From IMG/VR virus record IMGVR_UViG_3300008450_000065, positions 1-47,334 of that record: 47,334 nt of DNA; one strand, 5' to 3'. Of this stretch, positions 25,395-34,165 are shown in pieces. Origin of the DNA: a virus. Below the pieces are notes generated by a model. The model was given only the letters and a program-made list of their open reading frames with translations, was not told the DNA's origin and made no database searches. The translations under genes were made by a program, and so were the position numbers. Positions within the stretch are counted from its first letter, which is position 1. Every line of letters starts with the position of its first letter.

Positions 25395-26621
25395 TCATTC
25401 AAACGATGCGAAATTACGATCACCCAGTCGCCTGCGTACCCGTAGCTCTTCCTCGTCCGCGCTCGTCAGTGTCGTGTTACGCGGTCTGAACTCTTCCGCG
25501 AAGGGTGTGAGGATGCCAGCAATGTCAGAAGCAAGACCGGCCTGACCCCGCTCTGCGCGGGAAAGGTTACCTTCAAGGTAGCCGGAAGTCGAACTCTGGT
25601 AGCGCGGCGGCTGCAAGCCAGCCAGACCTTGCAGCTTTGCACCGAAGGACCGCCAGTACTCATTGCCGTAGGCAGTGGACCCCATACCTGCGCCTTCGAT
25701 TTGCAGCCTGCGCTCTTCAGCTTCCTTGTACTGCTTGCCAGATGCACCACCTGACATCTCAATATTACGGAGGTTCTCACTGGACTGCTGCGCCACCCGG
25801 CGCTGAACGTCAGCTTCAGCAGACTGCGCGAGGGCCGTGGGGTCAATCTGACCGTATGTGGCGACCAGCGTGTCGTAGAGTTCGCGGGCCTTCTGGTACG
25901 CAGCCATGTCGGACTGCTGAAGACGGGCCATCTCAGCCTGAAGTTCTGCCTGCGCCTGCGCGGCGTCGGCGTCCGACAGACCGGCAACGACGGTGCCGAT
26001 GGCACCCGGAGCCGCCTGAATGGCTGCGTTGAGCAGCTTGGAGCCGATGCCGGGGGTAGCCGTGGCAGAGACGGGAGTAGCAGTCACAGTGCCCGCAGAA
26101 CCGGGCACCGTCTGGACGACATTCCAAGTCTCACCTGCTGCGCCAGTTACAGTACCGGCAGGGGAAATACCACCAACCGATGGCAGGGCACCAAGGCCAG
26201 AAGCGGGTGCCTGCGACGGAGAAAGAGCGCCGAACAGCCCTCCTGTCTGGCTATAACCCGCAAAGCCGCCGCCGATAGCACCGCCAAGAAGGCCAAGGCC
26301 AGCACCCATGAGGACGTTCTGTCCTGTGCCGTAGGCCGTCAGGGCACCTGCGGCGGCACCGAGTCCAGCGCCTGCGATGGCAGCGCCGATGGCACCTGTG
26401 GCAAGGGCTGTTCCACCAAAGATAACACCAGCAACAGCCGGGGCGATGAAGGGCACCGCGATGGACGCAGCAATACCGACGATGGCGGCGAGGGGCTTGG
26501 CGTATTTCTTGAACGCCTTCTTGATGCTACCCCACAGGCCGAACTCGGTGAGTGCCACGGCGGGGGTCGTCATGGCCGAAGAGTGGTTCAGCGCCGACTT
26601 GATGTAAGTGATCTGGGTCAT
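25395..26621 (-). CDS. Internal virion protein with hydrophobic Gly/Ala-rich region
   Basis: 408 residues, ATGA overlap with the previous gene. Residues 40-130 hold several Gly/Ala-rich hydrophobic stretches (AAIVGIAASIAVPFIAPAVAGVIF, then TGAIGAAIAGAGLGAAAGAL), probably membrane-seeking helices. A helical, Gln-rich coiled coil follows (about 215-260), and then a polar C-terminus. The combination, next to two other ejection-type proteins, fits a podovirus internal protein that forms part of the DNA-injection channel. No enzyme motif is visible. Confidence 0.65.
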   Translation of the reverse strand: MTQITYIKSALNHSSAMTTPAVALTEFGLWGSIKKAFKKYAKPLAAIVGIAASIAVPFIAPAVAGVIFGGTALATGAIGAAIAGAGLGAAAGALTAYGTGQNVLMGAGLGLLGGAIGGGFAGYSQTGGLFGALSPSQAPASGLGALPSVGGISPAGTVTGAAGETWNVVQTVPGSAGTVTATPVSATATPGIGSKLLNAAIQAAPGAIGTVVAGLSDADAAQAQAELQAEMARLQQSDMAAYQKARELYDTLVATYGQIDPTALAQSAEADVQRRVAQQSSENLRNIEMSGGASGKQYKEAEERRLQIEGAGMGSTAYGNEYWRSFGAKLQGLAGLQPPRYQSSTSGYLEGNLSRAERGQAGLASDIAGILTPFAEEFRPRNTTLTSADEEELRVRRRLGDRNFASFE

Positions 26622-27607
26622 GCCTGCACCTTATCCTTACCGATGAGCTTGTCGAAGAACTCCGTGCCCTTGCGCTCCACGACGTGCTTCGGGATGACGT
26701 ACTCACCACCGGAGACGCGGATCGGGATGTCGTCGGCGCGGCCTGTGTTGTCGCCCGTGGGGCTGCGGGTCATGGGGATGTGCCCGCCTTCCTTCATCAT
26801 GGCAGTCGCGCCCTGCGGGGCGGGAGTAGCAGGAGCCTGCTGCATTGCACCACCGGCCTGCTGCATCGCAGTACCAGCCACGATGAGCGAGAAGACGATG
26901 CCCTGATCGTATTGCATGGGCAGGTCTTCTTCGTCAGCCAAGTCCTGCTGGATCGCCATCTGGCGAAGGCGGGGGTAGAGTTCAGGGTTCTGGGCGGCGG
27001 CGACCGCCATCTGAACCAGCATCGTGATCTGCTGCGGGGTCACGTCACCCGACTGGACGCCCTCCATCAGAGACTCACGGATGAGTTGTATTGCCTGCGG
27101 GTTCGCCTGCGCGAACTTCTGGGCTTCCTGCTGAAGCTGCTGGAGCGACATGCGCTGGGGTGCAGCCCCGCCTGATGGAGCAAGACCGGGCTGTTGGGGT
27201 GCCATACCGGCCTGCGGCGGGGCTGCACTGGGGGCAGGAGGCACCATTCCCCCGTCTGCGTACTTACCCTGCTGAGCTACCATCATCGCCGCCTGATCTG
27301 GCTGGTAGCCCTTGTTAACCAGATTAACAATCTGGTTCAGAGTGTTCATGTCGTCAGGCAATCCAGCTTTTGTCGCGGCACGAACAAAAACACCCCCGTC
27401 CAGTTTCGCCGCAGGCATGACCTTGCCCCCGTCTGCGTAAGCGGGCGGCATACCCGGTGCGCGAATGTTGAGTGTCGACCCCGACATGGGGGTCGAAGAC
27501 CCAACTGGCGCAGCAGTCGCCATTGGATTGACATTGACATAGGGGTTCTGGGGCAGGAGTCTGCGGATGTCGAACCCGCCCTCTGGATTAAGCCCACCTC
27601 TCTTCAT
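26618..27607 (-). CDS. Virion-associated protein of the ejection module
   Basis: 329 residues, AGGAGA ahead of ATG 27607. An N-terminal disordered part is followed by a Gln/Ala-rich helical middle (LQQLQQEAQKFAQANPQAI) and a C-terminal small domain (DDIPIRVSGGEYVIPKHVVERKGTEFFDKLI). That last segment, with an SGGEYVIP core, is often found in structural proteins of podoviruses near the ejection genes. Three short YADGG motifs recur at about 58, 115 and nearby. Likely a minor virion protein; mechanism unknown. Confidence 0.65.
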   Translation of the reverse strand: MKRGGLNPEGGFDIRRLLPQNPYVNVNPMATAAPVGSSTPMSGSTLNIRAPGMPPAYADGGKVMPAAKLDGGVFVRAATKAGLPDDMNTLNQIVNLVNKGYQPDQAAMMVAQQGKYADGGMVPPAPSAAPPQAGMAPQQPGLAPSGGAAPQRMSLQQLQQEAQKFAQANPQAIQLIRESLMEGVQSGDVTPQQITMLVQMAVAAAQNPELYPRLRQMAIQQDLADEEDLPMQYDQGIVFSLIVAGTAMQQAGGAMQQAPATPAPQGATAMMKEGGHIPMTRSPTGDNTGRADDIPIRVSGGEYVIPKHVVERKGTEFFDKLIGKDKVQA

Positions 27608-27621
27608 GCCATGTCTCCTGA

Positions 27622-27927
27622 TCAGCTACGAAGCTGTGCGACGAGTATGTTTACCGTATCGCGCAATGCTTGTACATCGTTAATGAGGACCTGCAAAGTG
27701 GCTGCTATCTGAGCGATGTCAGTGGCAGCAGCCCCGGAAACTGCAACCGGAGTTGCACTCCCAGCCGGGGCACCCGCAACCGTGACTTGCCCGGATACGA
27801 TAGCCTTGCTGACACGGGTACTCTGCCCGGTGAGCAGGTTGATATTCTCGTGGATCGCAGCCAGCAGGCGATACTCGGCCTCGGTGAGGCCAGACTGCGG
27901 AACCGGAGGAAGAGCAGCAAAACTCAT
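27622..27927 (-). CDS. Small virion-associated protein, unknown
   Basis: 101 residues, overlapping the nozzle-like gene by 4 nt. A helical N-terminus (TEAEYRLLAAIHENINLL), a Val/Ala-rich central stretch (VSGQVTVAGAPAGSATPVAV) that looks beta, and a leucine-heptad C-terminus (IAATLQVLINDVQALRDTVNILV) suggest an oligomeric coiled-coil protein, perhaps a trimer. Its position between nozzle and ejection genes points to the tail. No family recognised. Confidence 0.55.
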   Translation of the reverse strand: MSFAALPPVPQSGLTEAEYRLLAAIHENINLLTGQSTRVSKAIVSGQVTVAGAPAGSATPVAVSGAAATDIAQIAATLQVLINDVQALRDTVNILVAQLRS

Positions 27928-30542
27928 ACGTTCACCAATCCTGCTGGGGTCTCACCGAAGTGGATCGACCGGATGCGGGCAGAACCTGACACCGACACCT
28001 CGAACGTATCGGACTTGTACCCTGTGGGGAGACGGAAGATGTCAGAGTCCGAGATCACCACATCTGCGATCTGTATCTTGTTGGCCCAGAGCTTGAAGTT
28101 CACGAAGTAGGAACCGACCGGTTCGAGGCGGTACTGCATGAACTGGTCGCCATTGAACATCACCGTGTTGAGCGTGCCGAGCGGATCGACCGTGGTCAGC
28201 GTATCCGGGTCAGTGTAGCTGAGCGGGCCGTTGAGAACGCCAAGTTGCGGGACATAGGTCCACAGGGTCGTGTTGAACGCGACGACTTCGAGGTTGAACG
28301 CCGTAATCGCATCGGCTTCTTCCGAAGACGAACTGTAGTCCGCAACGACGCGGGCAGCGCCGATGTTCATATAGCCCTTGTCAACGAAGACCTTGGACTT
28401 CCATTCCAGTGACAGAAGCGGCTGATCGGAAGCATCCCACTCATAGATGATATCAACATCATCGGTGGTGAAGTAGAACTTGTCGTAGCGCCCGTCGTAA
28501 TAGGACGCGCTGAACCTGATGGGCGTCGTGACGAACACACCGCCGACCTGATCGTCTCGCTCAAAGATGAACGAACCATCGCTGTGCGAACAGAAATACT
28601 TGCCGTTATAGAACTCAGCAATCATCGTCGTGGGGTCGTATGCTTCCTTCCACGAGTCGAAGTCGTAGAGTGCCTTGGTGACGAGAACTGCGCCCGTATC
28701 CGGGCCATACATGGCGATGCCGCCCCACGTCGGATACATGACGGAGGTGCCCATATTGGTCACGCCGCGCTTCGAGGTGCAAGGCAGCGGGATGTCGATG
28801 CGGCGCGAACCCATGTTCTCAGGAACAGTACCGTCAACGATATACGGGTATTCCGTGGTCATCACGAGGATCGAACCCGCGACCGGCGCGACGGCGACGA
28901 TGGGGTACTCGAACACAAGGCGATAGGCAATCGGCCAAGACCACGGACGCCCCGGCTCCGAGAAGCAGAGTTCGTTCTCCACGAAGCCGATCAGGATGTT
29001 GTTGTGGGCCATGGCGAGGCCCTTCATGTTCGCATCCGGCGCATCGGCATTGACAGTGTCCAGACCGATGCTCAGACCGCTGACATCGTAGTCATCCACA
29101 AATGTGGTGGACTCATAGTACCGCGAGGTGGAACTGTCGGGTTCCGCGATATCCCAGAACAGCGTGCCTGCCGATGTGGCGGTCGTCGCCTTGTTCGTAC
29201 CGGTGCTGGCGTAAGTGAAGGTGTACTTGTCTACGACGGACGCGACGAGGGCGTCGGTCGCATTGAAGCTCGTGTCGGGTGATCCACCGAAGGCTACGCT
29301 CGTGATCTTGATCTTGTCGCCTACGACAAGCATGTGCGGATGTGTGGTCTTGACCGTCGCCACGTTCGTCGTGCGCGAAGCGGACACCAGTGTGTTGGAG
29401 AAGTACACGGTCTTGAGGCGAAGATACGCCGTGCCCGTCGCACCGGTCACCGTGCGATAAAGGCGGAACCCACGGACGTTGTTGTTTCCCGAAGGCTTCG
29501 CGGTCGGGAGAGTGCCGACAGTGACAACCTGCCCTTCGCGGATGTAGATCGCATCAGACGGTTCGCTGGGGATCGACTCTTCACCCCACGGGGTCAGCCA
29601 AGTGTACACATACTTGCGGCTCTGCGGATTACCCGCGAGATTGATCTTGCCGGTCGAGACAGAGATTGTCGGCGTCTTGGGACCAATGGACGGGTAGGTG
29701 AACGTCGTGCTGTCCACCACCGTGACTTCAGCTTCGTTGGTGTTGAAGTCGTATAGGCCGACGTAGACATCGGGCGTGCCGGTAGTTGCACCGTTGTTCG
29801 CCGGGTCCTCGAAGGTGAAGGTGTTGGTGCCGGTGTTCGTGATGACATAGGTCCCGGTCTGGACAAGACCGTTCTGGTTCGTCACCGCTGCCGTCGTCCA
29901 CGGCTCAAAGGTCATGTAAAGCTGCGTGCCGGTGTCATAACCATGGCCGTTGAGGGTGACGGTGACCGTGCTGCCGGTACGTGAATACGTACCGGTGCGA
30001 TAGGTCAACTTGGCAACGCTGATGTTCGTGCCAGTGATGAGGCCATGCGCTGCCGTCGTGACGATCTTTGCAGTGTTGTTGCCGTCGCGCTCAATCGTGC
30101 TGGTCGTCTTCTCGGAAAACGCCGTGAACGAAGTGGTCGGCTTCACCGAAGGGAGGGGGAGTCCAAGGTCATACGAAGACGCCGGATACGGCCCGCCACC
30201 GCTGATCGCCATCGCGTAGTCGGTAACCTTCGGAGCGCCGTCACCCGTGTAGTAGATGCGCTGCTCGTTCTCTTCCAGCGTCGTCGGTACGGCGATATCA
30301 ACGTCAGTCAGCCACGACAGCCACTTGTTGATCGTCGGATCGTTGGGATCGCGCATCGGGTAGATGGTCTGCGCCGTGCCAGCACGAAACGTGTCACCCA
30401 CATCTTTCGGATTGCGGTAAGGGATAAGATCGCCAGAGTAGAGCTTGGCATTCACGGCAACCTGCGCAAACTGCGCACCAAGAAGCTCCGGGGAAATCTT
30501 CGGCGCGATACCCAGAAAGTTTGAAATCTTGATGCCAGCCAT
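27924..30542 (-). CDS. Tail nozzle/hub-like structural protein
   Basis: 872 residues, beta-rich throughout, with many T/S/G/V strands and no membrane or enzyme motif. The N-terminus (GIAPKISPELL, then AQVAVNAKLYSGDLIPYRNP) and the later W/Y-rich blades (GRPWSWPIAYRL, TWGGIAMYGPDTG) are typical of the beta-propeller-like tail proteins that podoviruses place below the adaptors. It follows the lysis genes and precedes the ejection genes. The nozzle assignment rests on size, composition and order; a fibre-connected hub is the alternative. Confidence 0.65.
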   Translation of the reverse strand: MAGIKISNFLGIAPKISPELLGAQFAQVAVNAKLYSGDLIPYRNPKDVGDTFRAGTAQTIYPMRDPNDPTINKWLSWLTDVDIAVPTTLEENEQRIYYTGDGAPKVTDYAMAISGGGPYPASSYDLGLPLPSVKPTTSFTAFSEKTTSTIERDGNNTAKIVTTAAHGLITGTNISVAKLTYRTGTYSRTGSTVTVTLNGHGYDTGTQLYMTFEPWTTAAVTNQNGLVQTGTYVITNTGTNTFTFEDPANNGATTGTPDVYVGLYDFNTNEAEVTVVDSTTFTYPSIGPKTPTISVSTGKINLAGNPQSRKYVYTWLTPWGEESIPSEPSDAIYIREGQVVTVGTLPTAKPSGNNNVRGFRLYRTVTGATGTAYLRLKTVYFSNTLVSASRTTNVATVKTTHPHMLVVGDKIKITSVAFGGSPDTSFNATDALVASVVDKYTFTYASTGTNKATTATSAGTLFWDIAEPDSSTSRYYESTTFVDDYDVSGLSIGLDTVNADAPDANMKGLAMAHNNILIGFVENELCFSEPGRPWSWPIAYRLVFEYPIVAVAPVAGSILVMTTEYPYIVDGTVPENMGSRRIDIPLPCTSKRGVTNMGTSVMYPTWGGIAMYGPDTGAVLVTKALYDFDSWKEAYDPTTMIAEFYNGKYFCSHSDGSFIFERDDQVGGVFVTTPIRFSASYYDGRYDKFYFTTDDVDIIYEWDASDQPLLSLEWKSKVFVDKGYMNIGAARVVADYSSSSEEADAITAFNLEVVAFNTTLWTYVPQLGVLNGPLSYTDPDTLTTVDPLGTLNTVMFNGDQFMQYRLEPVGSYFVNFKLWANKIQIADVVISDSDIFRLPTGYKSDTFEVSVSGSARIRSIHFGETPAGLVNV

Positions 30543-30787
30543 TACCGCCGATCCCTACACCGCTTCTTGAAGTTATCCCACTCCCCGCCGCGTCGAATAC
30601 ACTCGTGCATCCGTGCTTCGACCTCCGGGGTGTTGCGCCGCAGGTACTCGAAAATCTTCGGCTTCAGCGCCGTGAACGCGCGGACACCGAACTCAATCCA
30701 GAAGGAAGGGCGACGGCCATAGATGAACGCACCGGCCAGAAGGCCGATGCACACCAACAGGACCGCCACTCCCTCCTGCCAAGCCAT
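30542..30787 (-). CDS. Small membrane protein of the lysis cassette
   Basis: 81 residues starting at MAWQEG, one N-terminal transmembrane segment (GVAVLLVCIGLLAGAFIYG) followed by a basic helical tail with two cysteines (MHECIRRGGEWDNFKKRCRDRR). ATG 30787 lies directly after the stop of the holin-like gene, with an AAGG ahead. Its form, one transmembrane segment and a soluble charged domain, would fit an inner-membrane spanin or a second holin; I cannot decide. Confidence 0.55.
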   Translation of the reverse strand: MAWQEGVAVLLVCIGLLAGAFIYGRRPSFWIEFGVRAFTALKPKIFEYLRRNTPEVEARMHECIRRGGEWDNFKKRCRDRR

Positions 30788-30788
30788 G

Positions 30789-30959
30789 TCACGCCTTCTT
30801 GTTGGGGATCGCCCAGACAAGAACCGGGGTCAGCAGACCGATGATGGTCGTCACCGTTTCGGCGCTGATCCAAGAAAGGTTGAAACCAGTGTAGGTCTGC
30901 ACGATGAACAACAGACCCATGATGAGTGCAACGAGCGCCTTGTCAATCGAAGTGAACAT
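30789..30959 (-). CDS. Holin-like protein with two transmembrane segments
   Basis: 56 residues, AGGAGA 7 nt ahead of ATG 30959. Two transmembrane segments: ALVALIMGLLFIVQTYTGF (9-27) and ETVTTIIGLLTPVLVWAIP (34-52), separated by a short turn, with a charged C-terminal NKKA. Size, topology and direct position after the endopeptidase gene fit a class II phage holin, which opens the inner membrane to let the endolysin reach the wall. Confidence 0.75.
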   Translation of the reverse strand: MFTSIDKALVALIMGLLFIVQTYTGFNLSWISAETVTTIIGLLTPVLVWAIPNKKA

Positions 30960-30973
30960 ACACGTCTCCTGTG

Positions 30974-31381
30974 TTAGCCGGGGTACTTCTTCCACGGCAG
31001 TTGAAAATGTGGTTTGTCGCTGAAGGTTTTCCAGTCGCCGCCCCACTCAACCGGGACACCGACATCCTTCGCGGCCTTCTTCACGATGGGGCCGAGTTGC
31101 TTGAACAGTGGCTCATCCCAACGGACCTTGCCGTTGAGCTTGATGGCAAAATCGACTGCGTGGGAGAGTTTATTGGTCTTGCCCGGTAAGTGCCGGGAGC
31201 GCATCGTCTTGGATGCGCCTGCGGCGACGAGAACCTTCTGCTCCGCAAGAGTGCGCAGCGAACAGGTGATGAAAAAAATGCGGTCCTTGTGCGGCCAGAT
31301 GGCGGCAGCACGGCGCACCACCCGCGCAAGATCGGGGTGGAGCTTCTTGAGATGGGCTTCGTCCTTGGGCGTCAGCTTCAC
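30974..31381 (-). CDS. Endolysin, M15-type L-alanyl-D-glutamate/D-Ala-D-Ala peptidase
   Basis: 135 residues with the M15 zinc peptidase signature: S62-R-H64-L-P-G67, then H74-A-V-D77, and E112-W-G-G-D-W followed by P-H125-F. H64/H74, D77 and H125 are the likely zinc ligands, E112 the base. Compared with the usual SxHxxGxAxD there is a six-residue insertion (KTNKLS) between G67 and H74. No signal peptide, so export relies on the holin. It starts 4 nt inside the spanin-like gene. Confidence 0.9.
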   Translation of the reverse strand: MKLTPKDEAHLKKLHPDLARVVRRAAAIWPHKDRIFFITCSLRTLAEQKVLVAAGASKTMRSRHLPGKTNKLSHAVDFAIKLNGKVRWDEPLFKQLGPIVKKAAKDVGVPVEWGGDWKTFSDKPHFQLPWKKYPG

Positions 31382-31617
31382 TTGCGCAGGGCCTCCTCTA
31401 TCGAACTCAGCTTGTCCATGATGGCACGACTGGTCTCTCGGATTTCCTTGATCTCACGGTCATGCGACAGTTTCGCAGACGCAGTCTCAGCTTTCAGGAC
31501 CGCGATATCCGTGTGGTGTGTCTGCTGTTTCTGGTAAAGCACCCAGACGAACGCAGCCACTGGGGCTACGATCCACTGCATGATCACGTTCAGTACTCTC
31601 AGAGCTTCGCTGTCCAT
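31378..31617 (-). CDS. Spanin-like membrane protein (one TM plus coiled coil)
   Basis: 79 residues from ATG 31617, with GGAG 11 nt upstream. A GTG four codons further upstream (31629) would overlap the fibre gene stop and is an equal candidate. One transmembrane segment (VIMQWIVAPVAAFVWVLY) is followed by a coiled coil with heptads (HTDIAVLKAETASAKLSHDREI, then IMDKLSSIEEALRK). This is the shape of Rz-like inner-membrane spanins or XhlA-type lysis proteins. No embedded Rz1 lipobox was found. Confidence 0.6.
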   Translation of the reverse strand: MDSEALRVLNVIMQWIVAPVAAFVWVLYQKQQTHHTDIAVLKAETASAKLSHDREIKEIRETSRAIMDKLSSIEEALRK

Positions 31618-31625
31618 GAGGGGGA

Positions 31626-32705
31626 TCACTCCAACACCTTAGAAATTCTGACGATGGTGTAGACTTCGGTGCTAAACCCGCAGGCACGACCAAACCCAAC
31701 TGTTGCTGTTGATGCCGAACCACGATGTCTGATCTCGAACGCCTTACTCGCCGCGATGGTAACAACCGCACACCCAGAACTCTCATTACCCGCGTAATCA
31801 CCGCCGTTGTTAGAGAATGCACTTTGCCCTCTGGCAACTACTACGGCGTCCGTGACGTTATAGAGTAGTGATTGATGCGAGTCCACTTTATAGGCCGGTG
31901 CCGACCACTCGATGAAGTAGGTCCCAGCAGGGAGCGTGAAGCGGTTCGAGGAAAGAGAAGCGAGTGAGTTGAGGTTGCGGACCAGTGTATTCAGTGTCCG
32001 CGTCCGGTCTTCGGTGTTGTTGAACGTGCCGCCGTCAGTACCCGAGGTCTTCTGGTCTTGGATGATCACATCCGGTGCATAGGACGGCTTGCCCCATGCG
32101 ACGTTAGCAGCAGCGCCACCTGACACCAAAGCCTGAACGGCAGTGCCCGGAGCCAGAACTACCCAGCCGCTGGCCCCACGGTATGCGACGTTGCCTTGCG
32201 TGGTGCCCAGAAAGTCGAGAAGCTGCGAAGCAGTGATCTCTTCGACATCACCTGAGAGTGCCGACGAGCGCCCCAGCGCACGGGCTGTGGCGATGTTCTG
32301 GATTTTGGCGAAGGTAACGGCGTCGGCGGCAATCTTGGCTGTCTCAACCGCATTACTCGCAAGTTTTGCCGCCGTGACAGTGCCATCACCGGGCGTGATG
32401 CCGTCGCGGATATCTTGGATCAGCGCAGCGGTGATGCGGAGTTCGATGCGAGAGCCAGAGGAGTAAGCCCGCGCCGTCGTCCCGTCCTGCGCACGCACCA
32501 CGGTAAGCGTGTCGGTCGAACGGGCAGTGACCTTGACCACTTCCAGATTGTTGGAGGTATCGATCAGTGTTGCGTAGAAGTAATCACCGCCAGAGATCAC
32601 GGGGAACCGCGAACCAGTTCCGGCAGCAAGTGAGATCGACGTGGCGACATCCGTGATCGTGGACGCCAGTGTGCTGTAGGCGTTGTTCTTCACCAAAACG
32701 GCCAT
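31626..32705 (-). CDS. Tail fibre/appendage protein
   Basis: 359 residues from ATG 32705 (GGAGAT 7 nt upstream); the open frame begins 12 nt earlier at a TTG. The N-terminal 110 residues resemble phage fibre head-binding parts (DYFYATLIDTSNNLEVVKVTARSTD, with TVVRAQDGTTARAYSSGS). A short pseudo-repeat follows (DGTVTAAKLASNAVETAKIAADAVTFAKI), typical of trimeric fibre shafts, and the C-terminus is a beta-rich receptor-type domain. A promoter-like pair sits just ahead of it (32730-32757). Confidence 0.75.
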   Translation of the reverse strand: MAVLVKNNAYSTLASTITDVATSISLAAGTGSRFPVISGGDYFYATLIDTSNNLEVVKVTARSTDTLTVVRAQDGTTARAYSSGSRIELRITAALIQDIRDGITPGDGTVTAAKLASNAVETAKIAADAVTFAKIQNIATARALGRSSALSGDVEEITASQLLDFLGTTQGNVAYRGASGWVVLAPGTAVQALVSGGAAANVAWGKPSYAPDVIIQDQKTSGTDGGTFNNTEDRTRTLNTLVRNLNSLASLSSNRFTLPAGTYFIEWSAPAYKVDSHQSLLYNVTDAVVVARGQSAFSNNGGDYAGNESSGCAVVTIAASKAFEIRHRGSASTATVGFGRACGFSTEVYTIVRISKVLE

Positions 32706-32729
32706 GTCGATCTCCAAAAGCTTGCGTAT

Positions 32730-32757
32730 GTTATACTAATACGTGCGGACATATCAA
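32730..32757 (-). promoter_or_regulatory. Promoter-like site ahead of the fibre gene
   Basis: On the minus strand TTGATA (32757-32752), 16 bases, TATAAC (32735-32730). Each hexamer is one base off the sigma-70 consensus. The predicted start, about 32723, leaves an 18-nt leader containing GGAGAT and ATG 32705. It partly overlaps the stop of the repeat-fibre gene. It would let the fibre and lysis genes be transcribed separately from the upstream late genes. Confidence 0.55.
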
Positions 32758-34157
32758 GCGGCTTCCCTCTCGGCTACCACATCCCAGCAGGTGTCGAACG
32801 TAACTCGCGGGTAGGAGACAGAAGCGACGAGCCGGGGGCTTGCAACAGACGCAGCCAGTCGGAGGTTACTTACAACCGCTGGTGTGTTATGTACCTCATA
32901 CGATGCCTTAAGATACGTGTAAGTTGCAGTAGCCCGCAGCTTTACAACTGGCTCAATTGTCACGTCTGCGACAATTGCCGCAACCGACGCCGTGGCCCTG
33001 ATAACGCAAGGTGCCTCAAAGAGGCTCTTTACAATCGTAGCCTGTACGGTGTCACCAGCTTGGGTCTGATCCAGCGTGGCAAACGTCGTGGCTTCGACAG
33101 AACTAACCGATACGTTGTTGGCTTGCGTCTGAGATAGTACAGCCTTGACCGCGACGGCGGCTGTCGCGCTGACGCTGTCGCCAGCTTGGGTCCGCGAAAG
33201 CGTACCGGCAACCCTGACCGCCGCCGTGGCGACGACGGTGTTACTTGCCTGCGTCTGGGACAGCGTAGCAAACGTCGTGGCTTCGATAGAAGCACTGACA
33301 CTGTCGCCAGCTTGGGTTTGCGAAAGGGTAGCCTTGACCGCGACAGCCGCTGTCGCGCTGCCGCTGTCACCGGCTTGGGTCTGCGAGAGTGCAGCCTTGA
33401 CCGCGACAGCCGCCGTCGCGCTGACACTGTCGCCAGCTTGGGTCTGTGAGAGTGTAGCCTTGACCGCGACAGCCGCTGTCGCGCTGACGCTGTCACCGAC
33501 TTGGGTCTGTGAGAGATCAGCCTTGACCGCGACAGCCGCCGTCGCGCTGACGCTGTCATTAGCTTGGGTCTGCGAGAGATCGGCCTTGACCGCGACAGCC
33601 GCCGTCGCGCTGACGCTGTCGCCAGCTTGGGTTTGCGAGAGATCGGCCTTGACTGCGACAGCCGCCGTCGCGCTAACACTGTCACCAGCTTGGGTCTGCG
33701 AGAGATCGGCCTTAACAGCAACAGCCGCCGTCGCGCTGACAGTGTTGTCATCTTGGGTCTTATCAAGGTTGGCGACCGTACCAGTGGATAGCGTGTACTC
33801 GGCGCTAACGGTATCACCAGCTTGGGTCTGTGAAAGGGTAGCCTTGACCGCGACAGCCGCTGTCGCGCTGACACTGTCACCGGCTTGGGTCTGTGAAAGA
33901 TCGGCCTTGACCGCGACGGCGGCTGTCGCGCTGACACTGTCGCCAGCTTGGGTCTGTGAAAGTGTAGCCTTGACCGCGACGGCGGCTGTCGCGCTGACAC
34001 TGTCACCAGCTTGGGTCTGCGAGAGTACAGCCTTGACCGTGACAGCCGCCGTCGCGCTGACACTGTCACCAGCCTGCGTGGCAGACACGCTCGCATTAAC
34101 ACCGGCTGAAGGAGCCGCTGCTAAGGGTAGTTTTGCGAGGGCGTCAAAACCAAGCAT
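32754..34157 (-). CDS. Repeat-built structural/fibre protein
   Basis: 467 residues. After about 20 residues come seventeen copies of a 21-residue unit with consensus LSQTQAGDSVSATAAVAVKAT, then a C-terminal 85 residues of Val/Ala-rich beta character. Such beta-repeat chains are often found in fibres or surface appendages, with variable repeat number. Its place among the fibre genes agrees. No catalytic residue, signal peptide or membrane segment. The repeats leave other frames open on both strands, which are not genes. Confidence 0.7.
   Translation of the reverse strand: MLGFDALAKLPLAAAPSAGVNASVSATQAGDSVSATAAVTVKAVLSQTQAGDSVSATAAVAVKATLSQTQAGDSVSATAAVAVKADLSQTQAGDSVSATAAVAVKATLSQTQAGDTVSAEYTLSTGTVANLDKTQDDNTVSATAAVAVKADLSQTQAGDSVSATAAVAVKADLSQTQAGDSVSATAAVAVKADLSQTQANDSVSATAAVAVKADLSQTQVGDSVSATAAVAVKATLSQTQAGDSVSATAAVAVKAALSQTQAGDSGSATAAVAVKATLSQTQAGDSVSASIEATTFATLSQTQASNTVVATAAVRVAGTLSRTQAGDSVSATAAVAVKAVLSQTQANNVSVSSVEATTFATLDQTQAGDTVQATIVKSLFEAPCVIRATASVAAIVADVTIEPVVKLRATATYTYLKASYEVHNTPAVVSNLRLAASVASPRLVASVSYPRVTFDTCWDVVAEREAA
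33018..34094 (-). repeat. Array of seventeen 63-bp coding repeats
   Basis: Seventeen in-frame units, nearly all 63 bp, encoding L-S-Q-T-Q-A-G-D-S-V-S-A-T-A-A-V-A-V-K-A-x. Units 2-4 and 7-12 are nearly identical; units 1, 5, 6, 13, 14, 16 and 17 diverge (e.g. LDKTQDDNTV, SIEATTFAT, LSRTQ). The mix of near-identical centre and divergent ends suggests growth and contraction by unequal recombination, so the number may differ between related phages. Confidence 0.85.
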
Positions 34158-34165
34158 CGTCTAAC

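Noticed and set aside
33029-34164. Long open frames on both strands over the 63-bp repeats (339 and 357 codons)
   Set aside because: A repeat unit divisible by three that is open in a frame is open in every copy; no ribosome sites, products are artefact repeats.
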